Positions 23,734-32,311 of a stretch of 55,199 nt of DNA are shown piece by piece (position 1 is the first letter of the stretch; each line of letters opens with the position of its first letter). The position numbers and the translations under genes are program-made. Location of the stretch: the NCBI GenBank assembly GCA_028715215.1, contig JAQUSF010000008.1:1-55199 (forward strand), written 5' to 3'. Below the pieces are notes generated by a model that ran no database searches, was not told the origin of the DNA, and saw only the letters and a program-made list of their open reading frames with translations. This stretch comes from Candidatus Zixiibacteriota bacterium. GTDB lineage: Bacteria > Zixibacteria > MSB-5A5 > GN15 > FEB-12.

Positions 23734-24945
23734 TCAGATATTTTCGATACAATCAAGATACTTTTTGGCCCATTTTTCACGGGTATGAAATTCGGCGATA
23801 TGACGATTATATCTATTTCCGAGCTGCCGGCCATCGATTTGTCCCGAGCGAAGTTTCATGATTAATTCAGCCAGTTTATCGGGGGAATCCGAGGGGTAAG
23901 ACAGGGCGCCGCCGGCAATTTCAAGTTCCTTCAGGGCTTCACCCTGGCGGGCGCCGAAAACGATGGGCCGTCCGGATGCCATGTACTCGTACATTTTTGA
24001 AGGAAAGGCCATTTTGGCGACGGGAACTTCTTTCAGGCTTTCAATAAGAACGTCGCCGGCTTTCAGGAAATAAGGAATGACCTCTAAAGGCTGAAGGCCG
24101 GTGAAAGATACGTTTTTCAAACCATAGTCCCGCACCATATTTTCCAGGGCGGTTTTTTTCTGACCGTCGCCAACGAACACAAAATGAATATCCGGCTGGT
24201 CGGCCAGTTTGCGGGCGGCTTCAATGACGGTTTCCAGGGGACGTACCCAGCCCAGAGTCCCGGAATACAGCACCAGGAACTTGTCTTCCCAGCCGAACTT
24301 CTTTCGAATACCGTTGGAAGTGGCGTTAATAAACTCGTTGCTCACCCCGGATTTGATGGTGACAATTCTCTCTGCATGAACCCCAATGGTAGAGAGATAC
24401 TGCGAAATACCATCGGTTACCGACACAATGCGGTCCGCCCGGCGATAAAGAGAATGAATTATCCTTCTAACCATTCGGGTGAAAAACGATTGTTTCAGGT
24501 TGCCGAAATCCTCGCTGGATTCCGGTTGAAGGTCACGAACCTCGATGACAAAACGGGCGCGCTTAATCTTACTTAACAGCCAGCCGATAACCGGCGAAGT
24601 TACCGGGGGGGTGGATGCCAGTACCAGGTCATAGCGGCTTTTTATGCGGAATGAATTTATAAGCGAGGTAATCAGGAAAGTAATAAAGCCGATCATGCGG
24701 CGGCCGGGGTTATTATTGGAAGCCGGCAGGACCCAGCTTCGATAAACCCGGATTCCTTCCCTTTCTTCCTCACAGAAAAACTTACCCCTGTATTCCGGGG
24801 GAACGATGCCGTCGGGATAATTGGGGATAGCCGTCATAATCGACACTTTATGACCCTGGGTGACAAAGAAGCGGGCAAATTCATAAAGGCGCCTGACCGC
24901 ACCCCTTTCAGGCGGAAAATATTGTGTAATAATTAAAATATCCAT
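23734..24945 (-). CDS. Glycosyltransferase family 4 (WbuB-like)
   Basis: The 403-residue GT-B fold enzyme starts MDILIITQYFPPERGAVRRL, with the acceptor-binding N-domain typical of GT4. The C-domain shows FLVLYSGTLGWVRPLETVIEA and the donor-sugar region KMAFPSKMYEYMASGRPIVF with its final Glu. It probably adds a sugar to a lipid-linked glycan for surface polysaccharide or LPS at the inner membrane. A membrane-associating hydrophobic stretch (ITFLITSLINSF) is near residue 90. No other polysaccharide genes are nearby. The 243 bp downstream of the stop hold nothing that I can name. Confidence 0.9.
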   Translation of the reverse strand: MDILIITQYFPPERGAVRRLYEFARFFVTQGHKVSIMTAIPNYPDGIVPPEYRGKFFCEEEREGIRVYRSWVLPASNNNPGRRMIGFITFLITSLINSFRIKSRYDLVLASTPPVTSPVIGWLLSKIKRARFVIEVRDLQPESSEDFGNLKQSFFTRMVRRIIHSLYRRADRIVSVTDGISQYLSTIGVHAERIVTIKSGVSNEFINATSNGIRKKFGWEDKFLVLYSGTLGWVRPLETVIEAARKLADQPDIHFVFVGDGQKKTALENMVRDYGLKNVSFTGLQPLEVIPYFLKAGDVLIESLKEVPVAKMAFPSKMYEYMASGRPIVFGARQGEALKELEIAGGALSYPSDSPDKLAELIMKLRSGQIDGRQLGNRYNRHIAEFHTREKWAKKYLDCIENI

Positions 24946-25043
24946 ATTTCCTTAAGAATTTTACCTTTTTTCAATGCCACAAGCAAGTAATTTATTCAAA
25001 TCCCTGAATTATTAATTAAATAACTTAAATGCCTTTTTTTATA

Positions 25044-25066
25044 AAAATAGCCTAACCGGCTATTTA
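25044..25066 (-). terminator. Terminator of the 2H phosphoesterase gene
   Basis: AAATAGCC and GGCTATTT form a stem with a TAACC loop. On the minus strand it runs into TTTAT. The stem includes the stop codon of the gene ending at 25060. Confidence 0.65.
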
Positions 25067-25614
25067 TTTAAGGAAAAGGTTCTTACCGACAACCAGTTTT
25101 CGTCCGCCACCGGTGAGACCAGATCAATGGCGTCCGCCTCGAATATTTCATCGGATAAATAGCTGATGATTTTTTCTTTTACCAGCATTACCCGATGCAA
25201 CGAAATTTCCTTGGCGATAGTCACGTGTGGTATAAGCTGTCTAAAAGGCAGAGCCAGGTCCAGACCGATATACAGATTTTTATACAATTCATCGATTATC
25301 GGATTTTTTTTCACCTGCCAGTAAATAATGGGATAGTCGGGATAAAAATCATTAATCGAGCTCAATTCAATTTTAAAGGGTTCCATTTTGTAGGTTTCCC
25401 GATTGATAATGCGGGTAATGTCATCCATTGAACGAGTGGTTTCAAAGGGAAACACGACCGTGACATGGGAGGCGATAATATTGTAATCGGGGTCGAACTG
25501 CTCCCTCAGATAGGCGACAATTTCGTCAAGGGGCCGGGGCAGGAAAATTACCACCGCATAGCGGTTGTGGTCGTCTTCTTTGTTGAGGTCTCCTTTTCGA
25601 TAACCGGCATTCAT
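25060..25614 (-). CDS. 2H phosphoesterase (2'-5' RNA ligase superfamily)
   Basis: The 184-residue protein has the paired H-x-T/S-x motifs of the 2H fold: HVTVVFPFE near residue 47 and HVTIAKEI near residue 130. Members open cyclic phosphodiesters or join RNA ends at 2'-5' bonds; which applies here cannot be told. It starts 11 bases after the OmpA stop without a clear ribosome binding site, suggesting translational coupling. The upstream part of the frame (about 15 residues, charged) may be longer than in the real protein. Confidence 0.8.
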   Translation of the reverse strand: MNAGYRKGDLNKEDDHNRYAVVIFLPRPLDEIVAYLREQFDPDYNIIASHVTVVFPFETTRSMDDITRIINRETYKMEPFKIELSSINDFYPDYPIIYWQVKKNPIIDELYKNLYIGLDLALPFRQLIPHVTIAKEISLHRVMLVKEKIISYLSDEIFEADAIDLVSPVADENWLSVRTFSLNK

Positions 25615-25625
25615 CGGGGCAAGCC

Positions 25626-27074
25626 TTATTTATAGAAGATTATTTCGATGCGGCGGTTTTTCGCCCGGCCTTCAGCGGTATCGTTGGAAGCCACGAAATT
25701 TTCCTCGCCGCGCCCGAAGACCTTCATCCGGTCACTCGCCACCCCCTGCGTTGCCAGGAAGTCACGCACCCGGTTGGCTCTTTTTTCGGACAGGTTTTTA
25801 TTGGCTGCGGTAGTCCCGATATTATCGGTATAGCCGTTGATTTCCATCTTGATATGCGGGACAAAATTTAAAATACCGGCCAGCTTCTGTAATTTTGTCT
25901 TACTGTTGGGGTCGATTTCAAATGAACCGGAAGGGTAGTTGATATTTAAAACCATCGGTTTATCGAAAATCGACAGGTCAATACAGCCGAAACGGTCAAC
26001 CTCGACGCCGAACATGGTCTCCGGACAGTCATCAAGGCCGTCGGGAACGCCGTCGGCATCGCTGTCCACCGGGCAACCGGTACTGTCAACCACGGCACCG
26101 ATAAGATTGTGGGGACAGCGGTCGATAAAGTCCGGAAGGCCGTCGAAATCAGCATCCACCGGACAACCATAGATGTCGACCTTTCCCCGTGCTTCGGGAC
26201 TGGTATCCGGGCAATCGTCAAGACCATCGGGAATACCGTCCCCGTCGCTGTCCAAAGGGCAGCCGTTGTCATCCACCACCACGCCGCGAGGAGTGTTCAG
26301 GCATTTATCAAGTTCATCGGTTACGCCGTCCCCGTCGCTGTCCAGCTCAAAACTCGGCCGCTTCTTTATTACAGGCTGGGTTGACCAGACGGAATCGGAT
26401 TTCCAGACCGGCGTTTTACCTTCGCCGCCGAAATGAAAATTAATGCTGACAGCGGCGCCCAGAAGCCACCGGTCCAGAATGTCTTTGACTTCTTGGCAAA
26501 ACTCGGCACCGGCCCCGGTCAGGTAATCAGCCCGGAAATCACAGTTCAATGACCATTTCGGAACGATGGAGAAAACCAGCCCGGTCTGGGCGGTTAGGAA
26601 TAATTCCGAGGTCGCCAGGTCGGTGGTTTCTTTTTTGGAGCCGGGAACTTTGAAAGTGGTATTGGTATTGAGGTCAACCATCTTCCAGAACATCGCCCCG
26701 CCGCCCAGCCCGACTTTGACATTAAGTCGGTTTCGCGAGGAAAAAAGAAGACGGTTGAGGGTTACTCCGAGGCGGGTGGTTTTATACTCTATCGGGGCAT
26801 TATTGTTTATGGCGGCAACGGTAGAAACGGAATCAGCCAGCTTGTCGTTATTTGGCCTGTAAAAGGTGTAATCAACGTTAAAATGCCAGCGGTCGCCCAG
26901 CCGGTGGTCGAGGTTGAAGCCGTAGCTGTAGTCGGGTTCAAAGGCAAAAAAATCGCCGCCGGTCAGTTTCAGATAGCCGCCGCTGATGCCAACCGCATAC
27001 TTGTAATTTCCGGTGGCTTTCAGAGCCGGACAGACCAGTAACCCCGCGATAAGGACGATAACAAGCTTTCGCAT
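25626..27074 (-). CDS. OmpA-family outer-membrane protein with thrombospondin type 3 repeats
   Basis: The 482-residue protein has a signal peptide (residues 1-20, ending ALKATG) and an N-terminal beta-barrel-like region (about 22-235). Four TSP3-type calcium-binding repeats follow (DSDGDGVTDELDKC and later copies, about 245-360). The OmpA C-terminal peptidoglycan-binding domain contains NGYTDNIGTTAANKNLSEKR and ends with GRAKNRRIEIIFYK. It links the outer membrane to peptidoglycan. Aromatic beta-strand patterns and a second TSP3 domain type are common in FCB bacteria. It lies 53 bp after the SpoIID/LytB gene, likely the same transcript, which fits a cell-envelope role. Confidence 0.92.
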   Translation of the reverse strand: MRKLVIVLIAGLLVCPALKATGNYKYAVGISGGYLKLTGGDFFAFEPDYSYGFNLDHRLGDRWHFNVDYTFYRPNNDKLADSVSTVAAINNNAPIEYKTTRLGVTLNRLLFSSRNRLNVKVGLGGGAMFWKMVDLNTNTTFKVPGSKKETTDLATSELFLTAQTGLVFSIVPKWSLNCDFRADYLTGAGAEFCQEVKDILDRWLLGAAVSINFHFGGEGKTPVWKSDSVWSTQPVIKKRPSFELDSDGDGVTDELDKCLNTPRGVVVDDNGCPLDSDGDGIPDGLDDCPDTSPEARGKVDIYGCPVDADFDGLPDFIDRCPHNLIGAVVDSTGCPVDSDADGVPDGLDDCPETMFGVEVDRFGCIDLSIFDKPMVLNINYPSGSFEIDPNSKTKLQKLAGILNFVPHIKMEINGYTDNIGTTAANKNLSEKRANRVRDFLATQGVASDRMKVFGRGEENFVASNDTAEGRAKNRRIEIIFYK

Positions 27075-27127
27075 AGCAGTTTAAATTATTGGTAAGCTCA
27101 ATGATAAATCAATAAAAACTATCGTGG

Positions 27128-28417
27128 TCAGTATAACTTTTTTACATCGACGCTGGAATAATAATGCTTGAGGATTTTATCGAAAGTCCAGCCTTTGCGG
27201 GCCAGACCGATCGCGCCGCACTGGCACATGCCCACTCCATGACCGTAACCCTGACCTTTAAGAATTATTTTCACGATTTGACCGGAATTATCGCGCTGCA
27301 TTTCTATTTGAAAATTACTCGAGGGCAAAATAAGCTCCGGCTGGGAGGTTCTTTTAACAGCCCAGCGGATTTTATCATTATAAAAACTGTAAGAGTCATT
27401 CCGGGTTTTCACCGTCAGGCGGTTGATACGCCCGCCTGCCGACCGGCCGGTTATGATAAGGTCAGTTATGGGGGTGATGTTTATTTCCCGGCCGCGTTCC
27501 GCCGTCAGGTACTGATTAATATGACCGCGAAGCTGTTCTTCGGTGAACACTTCCTGCCACCGGTAATATTTCGACCAGGAACAGGCGTCACCGTCGTTAA
27601 CTGGTTTCAAATAAGGTATGGCTTTGCGGTCCCAGACGTCGGCAATATCGTCGGTCATGCCGCCGCAGGTGGAATGATAATAAGCATTGATAAATTCGTC
27701 CTGGTAGGTAACGACATATCCAGCAGTAGCTTCCAGCGCCCGGTCAACCAGTTTTTCTTCGACTTTCACCCCCTCGTAGACCTGGTCAAGGATGCTTGAT
27801 TTCATATCAAAAGGTTCGGTACCGTATTGCTTGAGATGCGACATGGCATAAGTTCGGGCGGCAACCGCCTGAGCTTTGACCGCCTCGATTTCGCTATCGG
27901 TGCGTTTGCCGATTTCCGGAGGCACCACCCCCCTGAGGTAATCCTCCATATAAACGATATTGATAAGTCGCAGACTGCGCCCGTAAGGGAGGATTTTCAT
28001 TATCCCGCGGTAGGCGAAGCCGTTTAACCGAAGGTGTTTATTCTGGCCGCGCGGAATGATATTCACTTCTTCGACATTATCCTGGATAATGTCCTGATTT
28101 TTGTTGACGACTCTTAATCTCTCTCCCAAATTTTCCACCCGGATCGGCTGGCTGGAAAAGAATACCGTCTGCTGACCACCCTTCAGGCACTCGATGGCAA
28201 ACGAGGCGTCCGAACCAAAAACCGCCCTATCGTTATTTTCTTCCAGCAAAACGCGTACGAAGGGTATTTTTATGTAAGTGGAAACGGATTCTTCCTGGAG
28301 ACCCGGGACTGTGGCGCAACTCCAGGCCAGCACGAGAAGAACCAGACCAAGGCTCAGCCGGGTTAATATTTTAAAAGTCTTTTTCAAGAGCGCGGTTTTA
28401 TTTTCGGTATTATCCAT
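27128..28417 (-). CDS. SpoIID/LytB-domain protein
   Basis: The 429-residue protein starts with a hydrophobic export segment (about 17-33) followed by Cys in LAWSCATVPG, a loose lipobox. The SpoIID domain shows YMEDYLRGVVPPEIG, EAVKAQAVAARTYAM, and TCGGMTDDIADVW; the end has GYGHGVGMCQCGA. SpoIID-type enzymes are lytic transglycosylases acting on denuded peptidoglycan. It overlaps anmK by eight bases and follows nagZ-anmK, so one transcript handles cutting and recycling of muropeptides. It is not a sporulation gene in this setting. Confidence 0.9.
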   Translation of the reverse strand: MDNTENKTALLKKTFKILTRLSLGLVLLVLAWSCATVPGLQEESVSTYIKIPFVRVLLEENNDRAVFGSDASFAIECLKGGQQTVFFSSQPIRVENLGERLRVVNKNQDIIQDNVEEVNIIPRGQNKHLRLNGFAYRGIMKILPYGRSLRLINIVYMEDYLRGVVPPEIGKRTDSEIEAVKAQAVAARTYAMSHLKQYGTEPFDMKSSILDQVYEGVKVEEKLVDRALEATAGYVVTYQDEFINAYYHSTCGGMTDDIADVWDRKAIPYLKPVNDGDACSWSKYYRWQEVFTEEQLRGHINQYLTAERGREINITPITDLIITGRSAGGRINRLTVKTRNDSYSFYNDKIRWAVKRTSQPELILPSSNFQIEMQRDNSGQIVKIILKGQGYGHGVGMCQCGAIGLARKGWTFDKILKHYYSSVDVKKLY

Positions 28418-29621
28418 CCTGTAGCTTTCCCGGCGGTTGAACTATCTTACCCGAAACGGGCTGTCTTTTCGATGCTTTACGCCGCATGAAATCGGTACGA
28501 AGTCGTTCCCCCCGAAGGCAGGATAAACCCAGGACCGCATAAGCAGCCGCTTCCACCATAGCCGGGTTGAACCCCAGTTGCCGGACGGAACTTATTTTAC
28601 ATTCCGGCAGATGTTGTCTCAGCCTGGCTTTAAGGAAGGTGTTTCTTTCTCCGCCTCCAGTCAAATATAATTTTTTGATTTTTGGTTCCGCTTTCAGAAG
28701 CGGTTTAATTTTCTGCACGATGGAAATGACGGTAAACTCGGTGGCCGTGGCCAGGAGGTCGTGGCCGTCAAGGTTCAGTCTTTTACCGAAATCAATAATC
28801 CGGTCGGCTGTCTGAAAACCGAATTCTTCCCGCCCGGTCGACTGCCGCCTGGCTTTGAAAAAAGGATGGGTCAAAAGCAGAGCTATCAGGCGCTGTGAAA
28901 TATTGCCTTTTTGAGCGCGATGTCCGTTGCGGTCGTATTTTTCTCCGAACAACCTGAAAGCCAGAAGGTCAATAAGTGAATTTCCGGGACCGCAGTCGGC
29001 GGCTTTAAGAGACATTGAAGTTTTTCCCCTGGCCGGAAAATAAAAGAAGTTGGAGATTCCCCCGATATTGACCAGCAGACGGGATTCGACGGGGTCGGCA
29101 AAAAGCCGCGCCATGGCCGCCGTTGTAATGGGCGCGCCTTCGCGCCCCAGAGCGATATCAGCCTGGCGGAAATCACCCACCGTTATTTTCTCGGTGAGAG
29201 CGGCAATATATTCCAGCGAACCGAGCTGGAGTGTTCCCCGGATAGTATAACCCTCATATTTTACCAGTCGAGGGGAATGGCGGATGGTTTGTCCATGGGA
29301 AGCCACAGCCGATATTTTCACCCCATGTTTTTCAAGCCTTTTTATAAAGCCGGCGGCGGCCCGACCATAAAACATGCCCAGGATATTATCCAGATATATC
29401 AGCTCTTCGAGTGAAATTCTGTCGGCGGCGGCGGTTTTAAGAATCAGAGTTTTAAGGCGGGAAGGATATTTAACCGAATGTCCGGCCAGCAGGGATATTT
29501 TTTGTTTTTTCGGTGAAGAAGAAAATTGCAGGGCGGCCAGGTCAACGCCGTCAGCCGAAGTGCCCGAATTTATTCCGATTATCACCGGAGCTTTTTTTTT
29601 AATTACATCCTGTAAAGACAT
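28410..29621 (-). CDS. anmK: Anhydro-N-acetylmuramic acid kinase
   Basis: The 403-residue ATP-dependent kinase opens and phosphorylates 1,6-anhydro-MurNAc so that the sugar can be reused. The phosphate-binding GINSGTSADGVD lies near residue 17, later ASHGQTIRH, GDFRQADIALGREGAP and ADCGPGNSLIDLL, and the C-terminal LTGGGERN. All are AnmK signatures. It follows nagZ after 13 bases and overlaps the SpoIID/LytB gene. The length is slightly above the usual 370 because of a basic C-terminal extension. Confidence 0.95.
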   Translation of the reverse strand: MSLQDVIKKKAPVIIGINSGTSADGVDLAALQFSSSPKKQKISLLAGHSVKYPSRLKTLILKTAAADRISLEELIYLDNILGMFYGRAAAGFIKRLEKHGVKISAVASHGQTIRHSPRLVKYEGYTIRGTLQLGSLEYIAALTEKITVGDFRQADIALGREGAPITTAAMARLFADPVESRLLVNIGGISNFFYFPARGKTSMSLKAADCGPGNSLIDLLAFRLFGEKYDRNGHRAQKGNISQRLIALLLTHPFFKARRQSTGREEFGFQTADRIIDFGKRLNLDGHDLLATATEFTVISIVQKIKPLLKAEPKIKKLYLTGGGERNTFLKARLRQHLPECKISSVRQLGFNPAMVEAAAYAVLGLSCLRGERLRTDFMRRKASKRQPVSGKIVQPPGKLQDG

Positions 29622-29634
29622 GGTTCCTATTATG

Positions 29635-30633
29635 TCAGGGCAGGACCGACACTTTCAACTTAAATTTTATTCCCATCACCCGGTCCAGCGAAGCGTTTAT
29701 CCGGTCTTCGGGGATTTCGCCTTTCTGACAGGCTTCATAAAAAGCCTTATAGGCTTTCCGGGCGGCTTCGAAATCCTGGCCGAAAAGTAAAATATCATGG
29801 CCGGCCATAAAGGCGGCCAGGGTTCTTTCTTCGATATTGCCGAGAGCGGCAGCACCGGCCATGGTCAAATCATCGGTGATTATGGGACCGTCAAAAGCCA
29901 GGGCTTGCCGGAGCAGTTCGGAGATTATTTTATTGGAACCGGTGACGATTTTATCGTCTATTTCAGGCAGGTGCAAATGGGTGGTCATGACCATGTCCAC
30001 TTCGCTTTCCACGGCGGCCTGGAAGGGTATTTTTTCCCGTTGTTGCCAGACGACCTCGTCATATGTAGCCATTGCCGTTTTTTTGTGGGGGTCATTAATC
30101 GCCGCCCCCAAACCCGGGAAATGCTTGGCACAGGTCAGCATGCCCTTCGCTTTGGACATCTTCACCATTGCCCTGACGAACAGCGATACGGTACCGGCGT
30201 CGGTGCCAAAACAGCGCCCCGCCAGGCATGAGTTTTTATTTTCCAGGTTGATATCGGCAACGGGACCCAGGTTAAGATTGATGCCCAGGGATTCCATATA
30301 GACGGCCGCCCGCGAATAATCCTCGATATAATGCTCCACGTCTTTTGTACGGCCGTAAGTTTCGGGCGCGCGGAATTCCGCCGGCATACCGCGCAGACGG
30401 CAGACCCGGCCGCCTTCCTGGTCGATGGCGATGAACGGCGGGGTCGTCCGGTAACAACTTCTTAAAAGGTCGATATTCTCCCGCGTATTGCCGTAATTGC
30501 CGCAGTTGTCTTCAAACAGAATTATACCACCCAGTTGTGCCTGGTTGACGAAATCTATGAATGATGTCGGGGGTTTTATACCCGGGAAGCCCACAATGAA
30601 GAGCTGCCCGATCTTTTTTAAAACATTACTCAT
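29635..30633 (-). CDS. nagZ: Beta-N-acetylhexosaminidase NagZ (GH3)
   Basis: The 332-residue GH3 enzyme removes GlcNAc from GlcNAc-anhydroMurNAc-peptides during wall recycling. Signatures are DQEGGRVCRL, CAKHFPGLG with the following D-P-H, and the nucleophile loop IITDDLTMAG. There is no signal peptide, so it should be cytosolic as in other Gram-negative bacteria. It directly precedes anmK, the next step of the same pathway. ATG 30633 is followed after 31 bases upstream by the end of the GGDEF gene. Confidence 0.95.
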   Translation of the reverse strand: MSNVLKKIGQLFIVGFPGIKPPTSFIDFVNQAQLGGIILFEDNCGNYGNTRENIDLLRSCYRTTPPFIAIDQEGGRVCRLRGMPAEFRAPETYGRTKDVEHYIEDYSRAAVYMESLGINLNLGPVADINLENKNSCLAGRCFGTDAGTVSLFVRAMVKMSKAKGMLTCAKHFPGLGAAINDPHKKTAMATYDEVVWQQREKIPFQAAVESEVDMVMTTHLHLPEIDDKIVTGSNKIISELLRQALAFDGPIITDDLTMAGAAALGNIEERTLAAFMAGHDILLFGQDFEAARKAYKAFYEACQKGEIPEDRINASLDRVMGIKFKLKVSVLP

Positions 30634-30664
30634 GGTATAAACCTCTTACAAAATACCTTTCAAG

Positions 30665-32224
30665 CTATATGATACAAACCAAATTTTTTCCCGAGCCCTT
30701 GGCGCGATACAGCGCCTGGTCAGCTACCGAGACCAGGTCCTCGTGTGATTTCCCGTTTTCCGGATAGGACGTAACACCGACGGAGACGGTGATTTTTAAG
30801 CGTCCGGAGGTTCCCGCCTCGACGACCATCTTCTCCACCCGTTCGCGGATTCGTTCACCTATACGGGAGGCTTCGAGTTGGGCGGTTTGCGGTAAAATAA
30901 CCACAAACTCCTCGCCGCCGTAGCGGCAGAAAATGTCCACATCGCGGATACAGCTTTTAATAACATCCGACAGCTCTTTCAGGACTATATTGCCTACTTC
31001 GTGGCCGTAGCTGTCGTTTATTTTCTTAAACCAGTCGATATCCACCATAATCAACGACAGCGGCAGGCTGTAGCGATAAGACCGTTTCTTTTCCTCGTGC
31101 AGTTTTTGTACGAAATAACGGTAGTTAAAGGTTTCCGTCAATTCATCGATAATGGTCAATTCTTCGGCGCGTTTATGAAGTTCGGCGTTTTCCAGAGCCA
31201 GAGCCGCCGAGCGGGCGACAATCGATAAAAGCTGGATATCCCGGTCGTTGAAAGCATCTACCTTCAACGATTCAGCCGCCAGAAGGCCGTGGGTCTGGCC
31301 GTGGGCGGTCATCGGCACCAGCATGACCGAGCGGCTTTTATCGTTGAGGGGCTGGTAGTCCTCGCGACCGCTAATATCTTTCACTCGTATCGACTCCTGC
31401 TGGTCGCCGGCTTTCCGCGCCAGCTCCAGCTTGCTCATCTCGATGGCTTTCAAATGGAAATTATCATGACCTTCTATCGAACGAGCCCGGTAGTAGAATT
31501 TACCCCGCTTGTCCTGAAAGATCAAGGCATAATTGCTGTATTGCAGGGTGGTGCCCATGATATGCATTACTTCCCTGACTACGTTGTCGCTGTCAAGAAT
31601 ACCGGCCAAAATACGCGTGTTTTCGTATATTATCTCAAGCTGAGCCTGGGATTTTTCCAGCTCCGAGGTCCGCAGGTTGAGGGTGTCGAACAATTTCAGA
31701 ATTCGTCTTTCGGAACGACGCAGATATTCCGAGGCATAGGTCAAAAACAGAAAATATGCCCATAGAAAACCGATTCTCATGAGCATATCGAAAGCATTGT
31801 CCATCGTCAGCGTATGAAGCGAAAGAACCACATAACCAGCACTGAGAAGAGCCGTGGTTATTGTGGCAAACAGGAAAGTAAGAACATAAGCCGCGACCGA
31901 TACTGTCATGAAGTATAGAATGAAAAATGACGAATCATGGGGACCGACCACAAGCAACAAAAGAGGAATAAAGAAGATATCGTAAATAATCGCCGTCAGG
32001 TAACCCAGTTTAAGATTAAAATGGTCTTTCAGAGCAAGATAAAATAAGACTAAATGGGCGAAATAGGTGGCGATAATTACTTCAAAAAGAATATTTTCCG
32101 CTTCGGCATGAATATCGAATAAAACAAACCAGATTATGCCCGCCAGAGTCATAACTCTGGTCAGCAAAAAGACGTAATCAACCCGGGGAAGAAGAGTTTT
32201 ATTTCGGTCTAAAAAAAGCTTCAT
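30665..32224 (-). CDS. Membrane GAF-GGDEF diguanylate cyclase
   Basis: The 519-residue protein has about six membrane segments (residues 18-165), a coiled-coil link (about 165-195), a GAF domain (about 200-345), and a C-terminal GGDEF domain with the active-site GGEEF at 436-440. RDVD at 427-430, five residues ahead, is an intact product-inhibition I-site. It should make cyclic di-GMP in response to a membrane or small-molecule signal. It is placed between cstA and nagZ on the same strand with short gaps, so its signalling may be linked to nutrient state or wall turnover. Confidence 0.93.
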   Translation of the reverse strand: MKLFLDRNKTLLPRVDYVFLLTRVMTLAGIIWFVLFDIHAEAENILFEVIIATYFAHLVLFYLALKDHFNLKLGYLTAIIYDIFFIPLLLLVVGPHDSSFFILYFMTVSVAAYVLTFLFATITTALLSAGYVVLSLHTLTMDNAFDMLMRIGFLWAYFLFLTYASEYLRRSERRILKLFDTLNLRTSELEKSQAQLEIIYENTRILAGILDSDNVVREVMHIMGTTLQYSNYALIFQDKRGKFYYRARSIEGHDNFHLKAIEMSKLELARKAGDQQESIRVKDISGREDYQPLNDKSRSVMLVPMTAHGQTHGLLAAESLKVDAFNDRDIQLLSIVARSAALALENAELHKRAEELTIIDELTETFNYRYFVQKLHEEKKRSYRYSLPLSLIMVDIDWFKKINDSYGHEVGNIVLKELSDVIKSCIRDVDIFCRYGGEEFVVILPQTAQLEASRIGERIRERVEKMVVEAGTSGRLKITVSVGVTSYPENGKSHEDLVSVADQALYRAKGSGKNLVCII

Positions 32225-32311
32225 TTCAGTTTCCTGATATACACACCATATTATCGGTCATCTTTTCAGTTAGTTTATTGATTTAGAATAAGTTGGATAA
32301 AATAATCCGGT